Source: Hybos culiciformis (lineage: Eukaryota; Arthropoda; Insecta; Diptera; Hybotidae). Taken from it: a stretch of DNA of 64,000 nt. Positions 37,316 through 48,207 of this stretch are shown piece after piece. Position 1 is the stretch's first letter; each line of letters starts with the position of its first letter. Both the position numbers and the translations under genes were made by a program. The notes under the pieces were generated by a model. That model made no database searches, was not told the DNA's origin, and saw only the letters and a list, made by a program, of their open reading frames with translations. Location of the stretch: NCBI GenBank assembly GCA_964007475.1, contig CAXFZM010000154.1, forward strand, positions 1 to 64,000, in the 5' to 3' direction.

Positions 37316-39163
37316 TTGTTTACTTTGTCAAATTAATTTTATTTATCAGAGATTAAATAAAATTTATAAAATTAATTAAATCAAATATTTTAATTGTGAC
37401 AATTTGTTGATATTAAATTTATATACCTTTAATATTTTAAAGTTTTCGTAATAATGCCTCTAATCGACTCTAATGAATCCTCTCAATGCTTGAAATACTT
37501 AAAATTTTAAAGTTTTTATTATTTTTGGATCAGAATATCTTCTTAATATTTGGTCAATTCATACATATGTTATTCTATCGCATATATAACTATTAATATA
37601 AAAATAAATCCTTATAAGTACTATATAATATCTTTATATGTCAAATTTTTTTTCATGAATAATTTTTATAAGAATACAAGAAATACAAGGAAAATGCTTA
37701 CAAATATCATCTTTTTTTGGAAATAAAAGTAAACGTCTTATTTTTCCGGATTTTCACGTTATTATAGAATTTTAAAAATATACCTACATTAACTAAAAAT
37801 AATAAATGTACAAAAAAAAAAAAAATCTAAACTCTTCAATAAGAGTCTTAATGTTAAATTAAAGTTTATTGTTGGTGTGGTAACATTTGCATTTTATTTG
37901 TTTAAACATGAAAATGCTTTAAAAATAATTTTTTTTCTTTTTAAACTTTTGTTTATACATATTTATTATTATATACAAACATAGTTTATTTTGTATAACC
38001 AAAAACATCATGTAATCTTATTCCAATTAAATTTTGTGACTAAAACATAATATGTACAACAGTTGTACATGGAGTTCTTATAATATACCATTTCATACAT
38101 ATTTATGACAAAAAATAAAAAAAATTTTACTCCAAAAAGTTTATTTTTCAAAGTTTACATTCATGATAAAAAACTTTTATATGTCGAAATTTTTAAATAA
38201 CACTTAAAATTCACACAATTTAATTCATAAGATATTATGTGTCTAAACAAAATAGATTTTTGAAAAATTTGTTTTTTGTTTTAAGAATTATATACCCGGT
38301 GATAAAACTAAAAAGAATCGTTTTGAAGATTTCTTTTCCAGCACAAGGAAAACTTCTTACACATAAATCCCAAAAGTACAGGAAACCATATGGTTGAAAA
38401 TTAAAATTTTTAAACTTTACAACAGTGTTGTGCAATTCATAGTTTGTCAATATAATCAAAATGATAAAAATAAATAAAGGTAAATTGCATGAAAAATTTA
38501 TTTGCTTGGATTACGATATTATATGTACTTTACATACTGTACAAAAAGAAATTTACTTTTTTACTTTTACACACGATCATTTCGATCATTTTTTAAGATT
38601 TCTTTTCAAATTTTTTCTTAATTTTAAAATACAATGACAGTATATGTACGTAGTATGATTTCTTTAAAACAATTTTAATTTTTTTATTCACATCTGCTAA
38701 CCTGAACATTATTCATGAAAAAAAATCTACTGTATTTAAAAATAGTACAATTTTAAAATTTAGAAGAAAATGTATATAAAGGAAAACACAGTGATATGTT
38801 ATACAAAGATATATATGTGCATATTTCATTTCATCATATTATTAGCCTAAGTACACGTCATTCTTTTAAAACATGCTAGGATAAGTTCCTTAAAATTTCC
38901 GCGTTATATACGCTCGGGAACGACTTTAGTAAGTAGTTGATACCCTTAGCTTTAGATCAAGATTAACGCAATTTAGGTTGTATGATAAGAAAAATAAGTC
39001 CTAACTATAAAAAAATCAATTAATTTGGCCCTATTTTGTATTTTTTAAAATTCTGTCTGTTTGTCTGAGTCAAATATATTTTATATCTTATGCATTTAAT
39101 TGTTAAAAATTATTTTTTCTATTCAATGGATAAAATTAAGATAAAAAATAATTTTATGTGCGG
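37316..39163. other. No gene seen
   Basis: This is AT-rich sequence upstream of the pickpocket gene, likely holding its promoter. I see no clear core promoter and no other exon. Confidence 0.5.
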
Positions 39164-39473
39164 TTTTGGATGGCGCCATAATTTCAAACAAAAAAAAGAA
39201 GAAGAAAAAGGACATTCACATGTTCTTCTTATTTATCTAAGAATAAAACAAATAGAGTTTTTGGAACGTAGTTCCTTATCATACGCTCTTGTGGAAAAAT
39301 TTATTAAAAATTTGAACACTTTAGTGTCAGTACATAGTGTCGGTACACAGACTCCGACGCGATCATAGATTTTGAGCGACCGCAAGGTACGCAGCGACGT
39401 TTTTTGACCTAACAGTAGCGACAAATTTTTAGGTGAAAGCAATCGCTAGCAGTCATAGAAGTTTAAAAAAAAA
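39164..39473. repeat. Left copy of a 310-bp duplication (MITE end plus flank)
   Basis: This block recurs at 39666-39975, 502 bp to the right, with only one or two base changes (for example GCAGCGACG against GCAGCGGCG). It holds about 184 bp of host flank including TCGGTACA, then the first 120 bp or so of the hAT MITE. It is therefore an incomplete MITE copy created by duplication rather than insertion. Confidence 0.92.
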
Positions 39474-39662
39474 TTAACAATTATAATTTTAAAACTTACT
39501 AGAAATCACTAATCGAATGATTAGTTTGACATGATACCGTGATTGGTCGTATGTAACATCAAAACAATTTGGTAAACAATGCGTACACTTAGGATTAATG
39601 AAGGCATCTGAAAATAAATAAGGCATTTCAAAATGTTTATTTTAACAAAATACATAATCTAT
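39474..39662 (-). pseudogene. Copy of pickpocket penultimate exon with intron flanks
   Basis: These 189 bp match 35546-35744 with a 10-bp deletion inside the exon (TGTGCAAAAA, present in the original near 35600, is missing). The copy holds the acceptor, the whole 118-bp exon shortened to 108, the donor and bits of both introns. It lies in the same orientation as the gene, upstream of it, between the two duplicated MITE blocks. The 10-bp loss breaks the frame. It cannot be an active exon by itself. Confidence 0.93.
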
Positions 39663-39849
39663 TTTTTTTGGATGGCGCCATAATTTCAAACAAAAAAAAG
39701 AAGAAGAAAAAGGACATTCACATGTTCTTCTTATTTATCTAAGAATAAAACAAATAGAGTTTTTGGAACGTAGTTCCTTATCATACGCTCTTGTGGAAAA
39801 ATTTATTAAAAATTTGAACACTTTAGTGTCAGTACATAGTGTCGGTACA

Positions 39850-40168
39850 CAGACTCCGACGCGATCATAGATTTTGAGCGACCGCAAGGTACGCAGCGGC
39901 GTTTTTTGACCTAACAGTAGCGACAAATTTTTAGGTGAAAGCAATCGCTAGCAGTCATAGAAGTTTAAAAAAAAAAAAAAAAAAAACCAAGCAGCGACGA
40001 AAATTTTTGTGTTTTTTTTTTTTCGATTTTTTTTTTTAACGGTTTTTTTTTAGCGATTATCAGCGACGCAGTAGCGAGCAATGATTTTTTTTTTAGCAGC
40101 AGTTCCAAAAAATTGAAAATATCACTGCTAAGCCGCAGCGACCAAAAATATGATCGCGACGGAGTCTG
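39850..40168. mobile_element. hAT MITE with 8-bp target duplication
   Basis: The complete copy is 319 bp. It starts CAGACTCCGACGCGATCAT and ends with the inverse of CAGACTCCGTCGCGATCAT. Perfect 8-bp direct repeats TCGGTACA flank it at 39842-39849 and 40169-40176, the hallmark of hAT insertion. The interior is GC-richer at the arms (AGCGAC words) with poly-A/T in the middle and has no coding capacity. Confidence 0.92.
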
Positions 40169-40222
40169 TCGGTACATGATAAACAAAAAAAAAAAAAGTT
40201 AAAAAAAATTATTTTTTTTTTT

Positions 40223-40345
40223 TGACATTTTGAATTTTTTATTTAAAAATTATTTAAATTCACTATTTTGAATTTTTTATTTAAAAATTATTTAAATTCA
40301 CTATTTTGAATTTTTTATTTAAAAATTATTTAAATTCACTATTTT
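40223..40345. repeat. Three tandem copies of a 38-bp unit
   Basis: TTTGAATTTTTTATTTAAAA and AATTCACTA words repeat with a 38-bp period (the CACTATTTT landmark lies at 40261, 40299 and 40337). The array directly follows the MITE target duplication. Confidence 0.85.
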
Positions 40346-41347
40346 GTTTAATTTTAATTTGTTTTAATTTTAAATATTTATTTTTTTTTTAATATAAAAC
40401 AAAAAATAAATTTTCTTATTATTCGATATTTTTTTATTTTTTAAATAAAAAAAATAAACTCCCGTCGCTTAAAGCTTTTTTTTTGGATATTTTTTTTCTC
40501 TTTTCAATTGGAAGTTTGAAATTGGATATTTGTTTCGCTTTATGTTGTTGTCTTGTCGCTTAGTGCAAAACAGTGGTTGACTTTATTATGCAAAATTTAT
40601 TAAAATGCATACAGATTGATTGGGCATACACCGTCGTACGAATGAAATGAGAACTAACTTAGAAACTGAATTTTTTCATACAGAAAAAAAACTAACTAAC
40701 AGCCTTTCCAAACTTATTTTCTTATAATCTTATGATAAATTAAAGAAATCCGTTCGTGCTATAAAAAAAATTTAGGTATTTAAATATTTTTTAGTTATTT
40801 TAATAAATATTGTGTTCTTTGGTTTGCATTAATAATTAATAGAAATAAAACAAAAAGAATAGTAAACATCTAATGAAATTTATAAAATTAAAATCCAAAA
40901 TTCTATCAAAGTTATCTATCAATATTATCTGTACAAAATAATTCCGATGTTTCACATCTATCAAACGCCCCGCCGGCTCTTGTATTTTTTATTGAACTTT
41001 GTATGAAAATTGATAAACTTAAATTTTATTTCAATTTATAAAATATTTATAAAATAAAATATTTAGTAAATATTAATTTTTTATTATTAACTAATTAATA
41101 TTTTATAGTTCAAATAAAATTTAGATTTTCATACTAATTTCAATGTTAATAAAAATCTTGTATAATTTTGTCAGTATTATTTTGCCAATATAAAGGCGCT
41201 ATTCGGTACCAAGGCAAGTCAAGTCGTCTGCCGGCGTTAAATATTTCGATACTTTGCCATTTTGGCTTATGATATTTCTTTTTTTTTGTGTTGTAAAAAC
41301 AACAAAAACAAAAAATTTAAATTTATAAGCATTCACTTATTTAAATC
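40346..41347. other. No gene seen
   Basis: This stretch is AT-rich. A 36-bp sequence around 40985-41023 (TTGTATGAAAATTGATAAAC) recurs at about 41651-41687, just left of the inverted MITE pair, so a duplicated segment lies between. No exon is evident. Confidence 0.5.
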
Positions 41348-41645
41348 TCCAAATAGCGACTCCTATGGCGAAAAAATGCACATACTTATGGGTGAAAATA
41401 AATGTAAACAAAAGAGTCATACTTAGTTAAATATTCAAATAGTGCCCCAATGGCGAAAAATAGCACATACTTATGGGTGAAAAAAAATTTAAATAAATGG
41501 GTTGTCAAAACAGTCAATATAACCGATACCTGTTAATTTTTTTAAAGTTTAAATAATGAGTCGACGCCGTCGCATTTTATATGATTTGATAAAATGTAAA
41601 CAGTCCCTTTCGCGGCAAATAAACAGTCCCTCTCGCGGCAAATAG
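41348..41645. repeat. Short local duplications (about 90 bp and 21 bp)
   Basis: A block with CCAAATAGCGACTCCTATGG and CACATACTTATGGGTGAAAA at 41348-41400 recurs diverged at about 41429-41490. Further right ACAGTCCCTTTCGCGGCAAAT is followed at once by a near-identical copy (41609-41645). No coding frame spans them. Confidence 0.75.
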
Positions 41646-41688
41646 TAATAGTTTTTTATTGAACGTTGTATGAAAATTGATAAACTTA

Positions 41689-42131
41689 GAGTCTGTTCAC
41701 TTATTAGCGATTATTGAAAAAATTAAAATCGGATTTAATATTCCAGGTTTTTTAATTTGTGAACGACACGATTTTACTGCTGTTATTTAAAAAAATGAAA
41801 TAATGTTGTCCTAAAGCCGTTCACAAATTCAATTTTACTTTTTTAAATTCTGCAAAGGGAAATTTTAAATTTCGCATAACAAACTAAATTTGTAGGTCTA
41901 CTTTTAAGTGAATTCAAAAACTAAAATTGTATAGAGAAGAAAAAATTCGGTCGGTCACGTATTATTATAAGTATTTGATTTCAGTCGGCCAAATATTATT
42001 TTATAAGTAGTTGATTTTAGCAGATTATACAGAATGCAGAAAATTACGTCCTCAATTTATAAATTGTGACATTTGTTTTACAGAAAAGGGAGATTTCTTT
42101 TTTTTCAATCGTTTAATAAGTGAACAGACTC
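41689..42131. mobile_element. PIF/Harbinger-like MITE, first copy
   Basis: This copy starts GAGTCTGTTCACTTATTAG and ends with CTAATAAGTGAACAGACTC-like sequence (AATAAGTGAACAGACTC at 42115-42131). It is flanked by TTA on both sides, the TWA-type 3-bp target duplication of PIF/Harbinger elements. There is no coding capacity. Confidence 0.8.
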
Positions 42132-42134
42132 TTA

Positions 42135-42537
42135 GAGTCACAATTTCTAAATTGAGGACGTAATTTTCTGCATTCTGTCTAATCTGCTAAAATCAACTAC
42201 TTATAAAATAATATTTGGCTGACTGAAATCAAAAACTTATAATAATACGTGACCGACCGAATTTTCTTATCCATTTTTCGCTTTTTTATTTTCTATACAA
42301 TTTTAGTTTTTGAATTCACTTAAAAGTAGACCTACAAATTTAGTTTGTTATGGGAAATTTATAATTTCCCTTTGCAGAATTTTGAGAAGTAAAATTGAAT
42401 TTGTGAACGGCTTTAGGACAAAATTATTTAATTTTTTAAATAACAGCAGTAAAATCGTGTCGTTCACAAATTAAAAAATCTGGAATATTAAATCCGATTT
42501 CAATTTTTTCAATAATCACTAATAAGTGAACAGACTC
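42135..42537. mobile_element. PIF/Harbinger-like MITE, inverted second copy
   Basis: This is an inverted, slightly shorter copy of 41689-42070. Words such as ACGTCCTCAATTTATAAATT and GTTCACAAATTCAATTTTAC return in the opposite sense, ending AATAAGTGAACAGACTC followed by TTA. The pair shares a central CTC-TTA-GAG junction and forms a long inverted repeat able to snap back. The two arms differ at scattered bases and a small indel. Confidence 0.85.
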
Positions 42538-43111
42538 TTAGTTTTAGCTTTTTGAATTTTCGATGTCAAAAAAGATCTTCGAAATTCGAAAAAACAGTCT
42601 AAAATTGCTCCTTAAAAAAGGTTTCTTTAAATGAAAAAAATGCAAAATTAGAGAAAACTGGGAAAAGTAGAAAAAAGTTTCTTTTTAAATTAATAAAATT
42701 TTGAATTGATAAAAAATGAAAATTACTTATATGTACGCTAAGGAACTACGTTCCAATCTGGTGTCCCATGACAGCTCTTTTGTTTTTTTTTTTTTCTTAA
42801 ATTTGACTTGAATATTATTTGTTTATCTTTTATATAATTATTTTAAACTTTGCTATTATTTGCATTTAAAAACTTTTCGTATAAAATTTATGCGGCAAAT
42901 TGCTAAAATTTAATTTACTATATATATATATATAAGAAAAATATATATTATATTGAAATTTTTGTATTATAATGATTTATGTACAAATTTGTGGACATTA
43001 AACTTTTAAATTGTATTCTTTAAAAATAAGAAATTCAATAGAAATAAATATATAAGGAAGGGAATATTATTCCACGTACTGCTAAATAGCCTGAAGTTAG
43101 TTCATTAATTA
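42538..43111. other. No gene seen
   Basis: AT-rich sequence between two transposons. GGAACTACGTTCC near 42741-42756 echoes GGAACGTAGTTCC at 39262-39275, but the context differs. No coding exon is seen. Confidence 0.45.
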
Positions 43112-46100
43112 CAGGGATCCCACAGTGTGAATATTTTACATATTTGTGAATGTTTTTGAATGTTTTTTAAAATTGTGAATATTTGTGAATATTTTCGATG
43201 CCTTTGTCATATTTGTGAATGTTTAAGATTTTAAATAATTGCATATTTGTGAATATTCTGCGTGAAGGGAAAAAAATTTAGTAAATCCAGGCACTTAAAA
43301 GAATGCCATGCAAGTAATAAATTATATATAAAAATTATTATTTACATAACAAAACAATAAATAAAAATTTCCATACATACCCATTAAATATTCTTTGCAT
43401 AACATTGTACCTACTTATAATGTTATGACAAATTGATTACAAATAAAGGTTGTTTACAAATAATCTTCTAATTTTTTTTTGTCGGGGGATGTTTACGGGG
43501 TAAATTATTTACATAATAATGAGATATAACGGTTTTTGTTTATGTACATATTTATGTACATTACTTTTGTTTTTTAAATAAATAAGGAACAAATTTTTGA
43601 TTTTCGTAACGTGGTCGGTCGTGAATCGTAGTCGTCAGTGATTATTTATAAAAAAAAGGACAACAAAATTAATTTAAATAAATCTTTTAATTTTATTTAA
43701 TCGAAAAAAATGTCTCGAAGCACTTCGTTCAGACAATATTGGAAAATTCAGTTCCACTGGTTGGAAGAAAACCAGGATGATGCCAATAGTGCAATTTGCA
43801 AAGTATGCAATTCTGCAGTTTCTATTGCAGGTCGTGGAATGTCTCAGTTAAAACAACATGAAGCAACATCAAAACATAAGACTGCTGAGAAGGCTTTGAT
43901 TGGTCAAAGTTTTTTTAAAATAACTAACAACTCTTTAAAATTGAGTAAAAGAGGTAAGTAGGTATCTTTTTAAGGATTTTGTAAATTTATTAAGATTTCG
44001 TACTTAAGGATTTTGAAAGTAAGGATTTTGTAAAAAATATTTTGTTTTGAGGATTTTGTAATTAAGGATATCGTGACACAACCCCCACATTATCTTAACG
44101 TGTTAATTTCCATTCCATTGACATAATTTAAAAAAATTTATGACAGAAAAAGTTATTATTTTTTAGGTATAATTGAAAATACATTAACAACTGAAATTCA
44201 AGTTTTAAAAGCTGAATGTGTATGGGCATTGAATGTTGTTTCTAATAATTTTTCATTTAGAAGTACTAAAAATTTAAATGGTATGTTTAAAATAATGTTT
44301 CCTGATTCTCAAATTGCCAATTCATTCCAAATGGGTGAAACAAAAGTTAAATATATCATTCAGTTAGGATTGGCCAAGTATTTTAAAGATGTCTTAATAG
44401 AAGACTTACAAGGACAACCCTTCACTTTTAAATTTGATGAAACAACAACTAGTCAGGTAAGCAAAATTGTGTAAAACCTAAATTAATAAAATAGAATATT
44501 TAGTGCTTAAAATTTGAAAAAAAAATAATTAAATTGAAATGCACTTTTCTTCCTTATTGCTAAAATAAATTTTTAATATTTTTGAAAATTAAAAATAAAG
44601 GAACCTACGTTAAAATTTCTTACAATGTAAAGTTTATCATCTCCAATAATTCCAACAGAATCATCGTGAATAGAGATACTTTTAAATAACCTCGAATAAT
44701 TTGATTAGATTTTCATCAAACATAGCTTTATTAATTTTCTCCTGTTTCGTCAAGAATAAAAAAAATAATATGACAAATTTTTTATGCGTTTTTAAGGTAA
44801 AAAAACAATACGACGGTTATGTCCAATATTACTCAAAAAAATTTGAAAAAATTATTGACCACTACTGTGGATCCTTGTTTTTGGGACATTGTACATCTGA
44901 TAATCTTAAAGATAATTTTTTTTTTATTTATGAAGAAAATTAAGTTAGATGTTAACTATCTTTTACAAATTGGAATGGATGGACCGAACGTGAATCTAAG
45001 TTTTCAAAAAAAAATTGGAAACTGAGTTGACAACTAATTACAATGGAAAAAAGTTTTTAAAGATAGGCACATGTTCTTTACATCCCGTACACACAGCTTT
45101 TTCAAATGGTTTAAAGAAAATTGATTTTGATTTCAATAAATTTTGTATTGATCTACATTTTTTTTTTAAACACAGCAGTGCAAGGCGTGAGGATTTTATT
45201 TTGTGTTCTTTGGTAACTCATGAAGAGGTGGAATTTATGCTTCGACACGTTAGTTCAAGATGGTTGAGCTTGAAATCATCATTAAAACGAATAATGGATC
45301 AGTGGCCGAATTTGGTGGAATATTTTTTGGTACAACTACCAAAACAGAAAAATTTTGAAAAAGATATTGCTCGTACTGAAAGATACCAATATATCCGAAG
45401 AGTCCTATCTTCAAAAACTTCAGAAATCAATATATCTTTTGTTATCCATGTTGCTGATATAATGGAAAGATTTTTAATACCTTTACAAAGTCAGTCACCA
45501 CAAATACATCACTTATATTCTTTGATGGGAGATTTATTTTTCAATTTAATGTCTAATTTTATTAAAAAAGAATATTTAATTGATGATAATAATCTGAGAT
45601 TATCTACCGCCAAATTAGGAAAGCTTGATCTTTCTAAATCAGATATTTATCTAAATATTCACCAAATGGAGTTTGGTACAAAAACAATGCGACTGATTGC
45701 AAAAAATGAGGTTCTTACAAATTTAAATAGCCTTAAGACTGACTTTAAAAAATGTTACATGAAAATTATTGAGCATTTACAGCAAAGAATACCTCATAAT
45801 TCATATTTATTGAGAGACTTCCAGTATATTCTTCCGTCAAACAGATTGCATGAAAATGCTTTAAATGCGTTTAAGCGGATTGCTTGTGACATTGGCAGCT
45901 GTTTGAAAAATACTCCCGAATTCCAAAAAATATCCGTTGAAGAATATGTTGATAGTATTGTTTTAGAATTTAAGATTTATCAAACTGAAAATTTGGTTTT
46001 TAATAATGTCGAAGATATTACTCTTTATTGGCAAGAGGTAATTGTAATGTATTCTAACTAATTATTTCAGAATACTCTAATTGTTAATTATTTAATTGTT

Positions 46101-46830
46101 TATTTTTTTATCATGTTTTCTTATTAATTACAAAATATGTATATTTTTTGATTTTAATTGCTATAAATAATTTTTATTGTATTTTTTATTTTATATATTT
46201 TAGGTAGGAGGAATTAAAGATTCTAATCAGAAATTTAAATTTTCAAATCTTTGGACACTGGTTAGAAATTGTTTGAGCTTAAGTCATGGTAATGCAACTC
46301 CAGAACGAGGGTTCAGCATAAATAAACATATAATACATGATAAACCTAATATGAACGAAGAAACAATTGAATCTTTAAGAATATGCAAAGATCAAATCAT
46401 ATTGCATGGCGGTCCCGAAAAAATAATTATTGGTGATAAAATGCTAAAATATATATATAAATTGATAATAATTATTAATAAAAAAAAAATTGTAAAAAAT
46501 GACTTATTCAAAGTTCAAATTAAATTGGATTCTGCTTTAAGCAACAGAACAAATATTAAACAACAGATTTTAGATACAGAAAAAAAGTTGGAAAAGTTAC
46601 TGAAAAATAAAAATTAATAAAATGTTTCATGTATGACATTATATCTTTTATTTATTATTTATTATTTTAGCATTACTGAATTCCATATATTTGAAAATAT
46701 TTTTAAAAAAATTTTGCCAGATATTTGTGAATATTTTTGAAATTTTTTGTCAGATATTTGTGAATATTTTTGAAATTTTTTGCCAGATATTTGTGAATCA
46801 TTTTGGCACAAATAAGCTGAGGGATCCCTG
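43112..46830 (+). mobile_element. hAT DNA transposon with decayed transposase
   Basis: The left end starts CAGGGATCCCACAG and the right end is the inverse of CAGGGATCCCTCAGC. Copies of ATTTGTGAATATTTT lie in both subterminal zones (about 43140-43260 and 46685-46800), as hAT transposases bind repeated subterminal motifs. A BED-finger transposase lies between. The flanking 8-mers (ATTAATTA left, TAATTATA right) share TAATTA but are not an exact duplication. Confidence 0.88.
43710..46617 (+). pseudogene. hAT transposase with BED finger, two frame breaks
   Basis: Exons are 43710-43953 with a BED-type finger (CKVCNSA...H....KH), then about 44166-44456, about 44797-46036 and 46204-46617. The introns have GT..AG borders. 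The last exon carries the hAT dimerisation-type word SLSHGNATPERGFS. In the third exon the frame shifts twice, first after a ten-base T run near 44918-44928 and again at a nine-base A run near 45006-45014. Both sit within otherwise continuous similarity (GMDGPNVNLSFQKK lies in the middle frame). These one-base changes at homopolymers make it a pseudogene as read, or reflect sequencing error. The product would cut and paste the 43112-46830 element. Confidence 0.82.
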
Positions 46831-47635
46831 TAATTATAATTCTTGATAACATTTGGATTGGATTATTTTTAGGAATAATGTTATGTCAAAAAACTTATTC
46901 AGAATTTTATATAACCATAGCTTGTTATTGATAATTATATCATCGACATTATATTAATCTTTCATGAATTTTTATATTCAGTGAAATGCATATATTTGAT
47001 ATGAAATTATTTTTCTTCTATATACTTTCATTCAAAAATGTCATAATAATATAATGTTATTATATTATTCTCTTCATAATATTTATTTTTATTGGAATGA
47101 AAATTTAATAATGTTAATCATAACTGACACGCATAAAAAATCCTTGATAAATGAACTTCTATTGTGCTTACAAAAATTTTATTTTTATTTTTGCGTTATT
47201 ACTTTATTTAACTTGATAAAAGTTTAATAAATAATAAATATTGAGTTATTGACATAATTCAATGAAATAAAGAAAATATATGAAATTCTTATATAGGATG
47301 AGATAATAAGATTAAAAGAATTTTCAAAGCATTATAATTTTTTGCGTTGGTTGAATTATATTTTCAATGATTTATACTCCTTTAATAATAAAAAATAATT
47401 CTTTATTGTTTTGACTTAACAGTGTGCATAATATATAAAATTTAAGTTTTGCAAATTCATAAAATGATAGCATCGACAATAATCTATTGGAGGAACTCTC
47501 AACTGAACTTTTGCGGGTGAGTTTGTGGTCTCTGTGTTAGAGATTAGAGATTGAGGATGATATGAATTATCCTGGGGCCAAATAACTATGTTTTTCAAAA
47601 ATAATAATAATAATAATTTAAGTTGGTGGTTTATT
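46831..47635. other. No confident gene; possible decayed tail at 47416-47598
   Basis: It is mostly AT-rich. On the minus strand at 47598-47416 a 60-codon frame reads WPQDNSYHPQSLISN and later VQLRVPPIDYCRC, less AT-biased than its surroundings. It follows the 172-codon ORF by about 40 bp and could be a remnant of the same gene's end. I cannot support it further. Confidence 0.4.
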
Positions 47636-48154
47636 TTAATTGCGTCGATTTGGTTTCCTTCTGTTAACTATTTTTTTTGTACATGTGTTATCATTGCTTT
47701 CATCAAAATATTTTTCATTCACAAATGAATCAAATTTATAATACAATTCTAAGTTTGTATCACAGATTTTATTTTCATTCAATAGATATTTACCTACTCC
47801 CTCTAATTCAATTAAAAAATTTCCATTCAAATTTTGTAATGATTTAAAATTATTATTATGTTCAATTAACTTTATTCCCCATAATGTGTAAGGACTTAAG
47901 ATAGCCCCAGCTGCAATAGTTTTATTATAATGATCATTAAAAGAACGATGATTATTAATTCCATCATAATCAAATCTAATAATTTCTTCCTCAACTTCTG
48001 TTGTGAATATTTTATCATGACATTTATAATAAGAAATACCCGAATGAGTTAATTCAGTTCGATATTTGCTCAAAATATCTCTGCTAATTTCTCTACCGTC
48101 ATCATATTTTATTTTAATATTAATATATTGAAATTTAACTGCATTTGGTGTCAT
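47636..48154 (-). CDS. 172-residue ORF, possible C-terminal domain of the upstream gene
   Basis: The ORF starts with ATG 53 bp after the stop of the 1139-residue gene and runs in another frame. It has no signal peptide or membrane segment. It looks like a mixed alpha/beta domain: LSKYRTELTHSGISYYKCHD (about residues 30-49), LSPYTLWGIKLIEHN (about 85-100) and a basic tail ending NRRKPNRRN. I recall similar HSG-SYY and SPYT-W stretches near the C-termini of large glycine-rich arthropod proteins of unknown function, which suggests it was once, or still is, part of the neighbour. No donor/acceptor pair that would join them is convincing. It may be a separate gene, an unspliced fragment or a piece cut off by a new stop. 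Confidence 0.5.
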   Translation of the reverse strand: MTPNAVKFQYINIKIKYDDGREISRDILSKYRTELTHSGISYYKCHDKIFTTEVEEEIIRFDYDGINNHRSFNDHYNKTIAAGAILSPYTLWGIKLIEHNNNFKSLQNLNGNFLIELEGVGKYLLNENKICDTNLELYYKFDSFVNEKYFDESNDNTCTKKIVNRRKPNRRN

Positions 48155-48207
48155 ATTATTTATTTAAGAAATATTTGTTTCCCATTAAATAAATCTCGAA
48201 TTGAATT

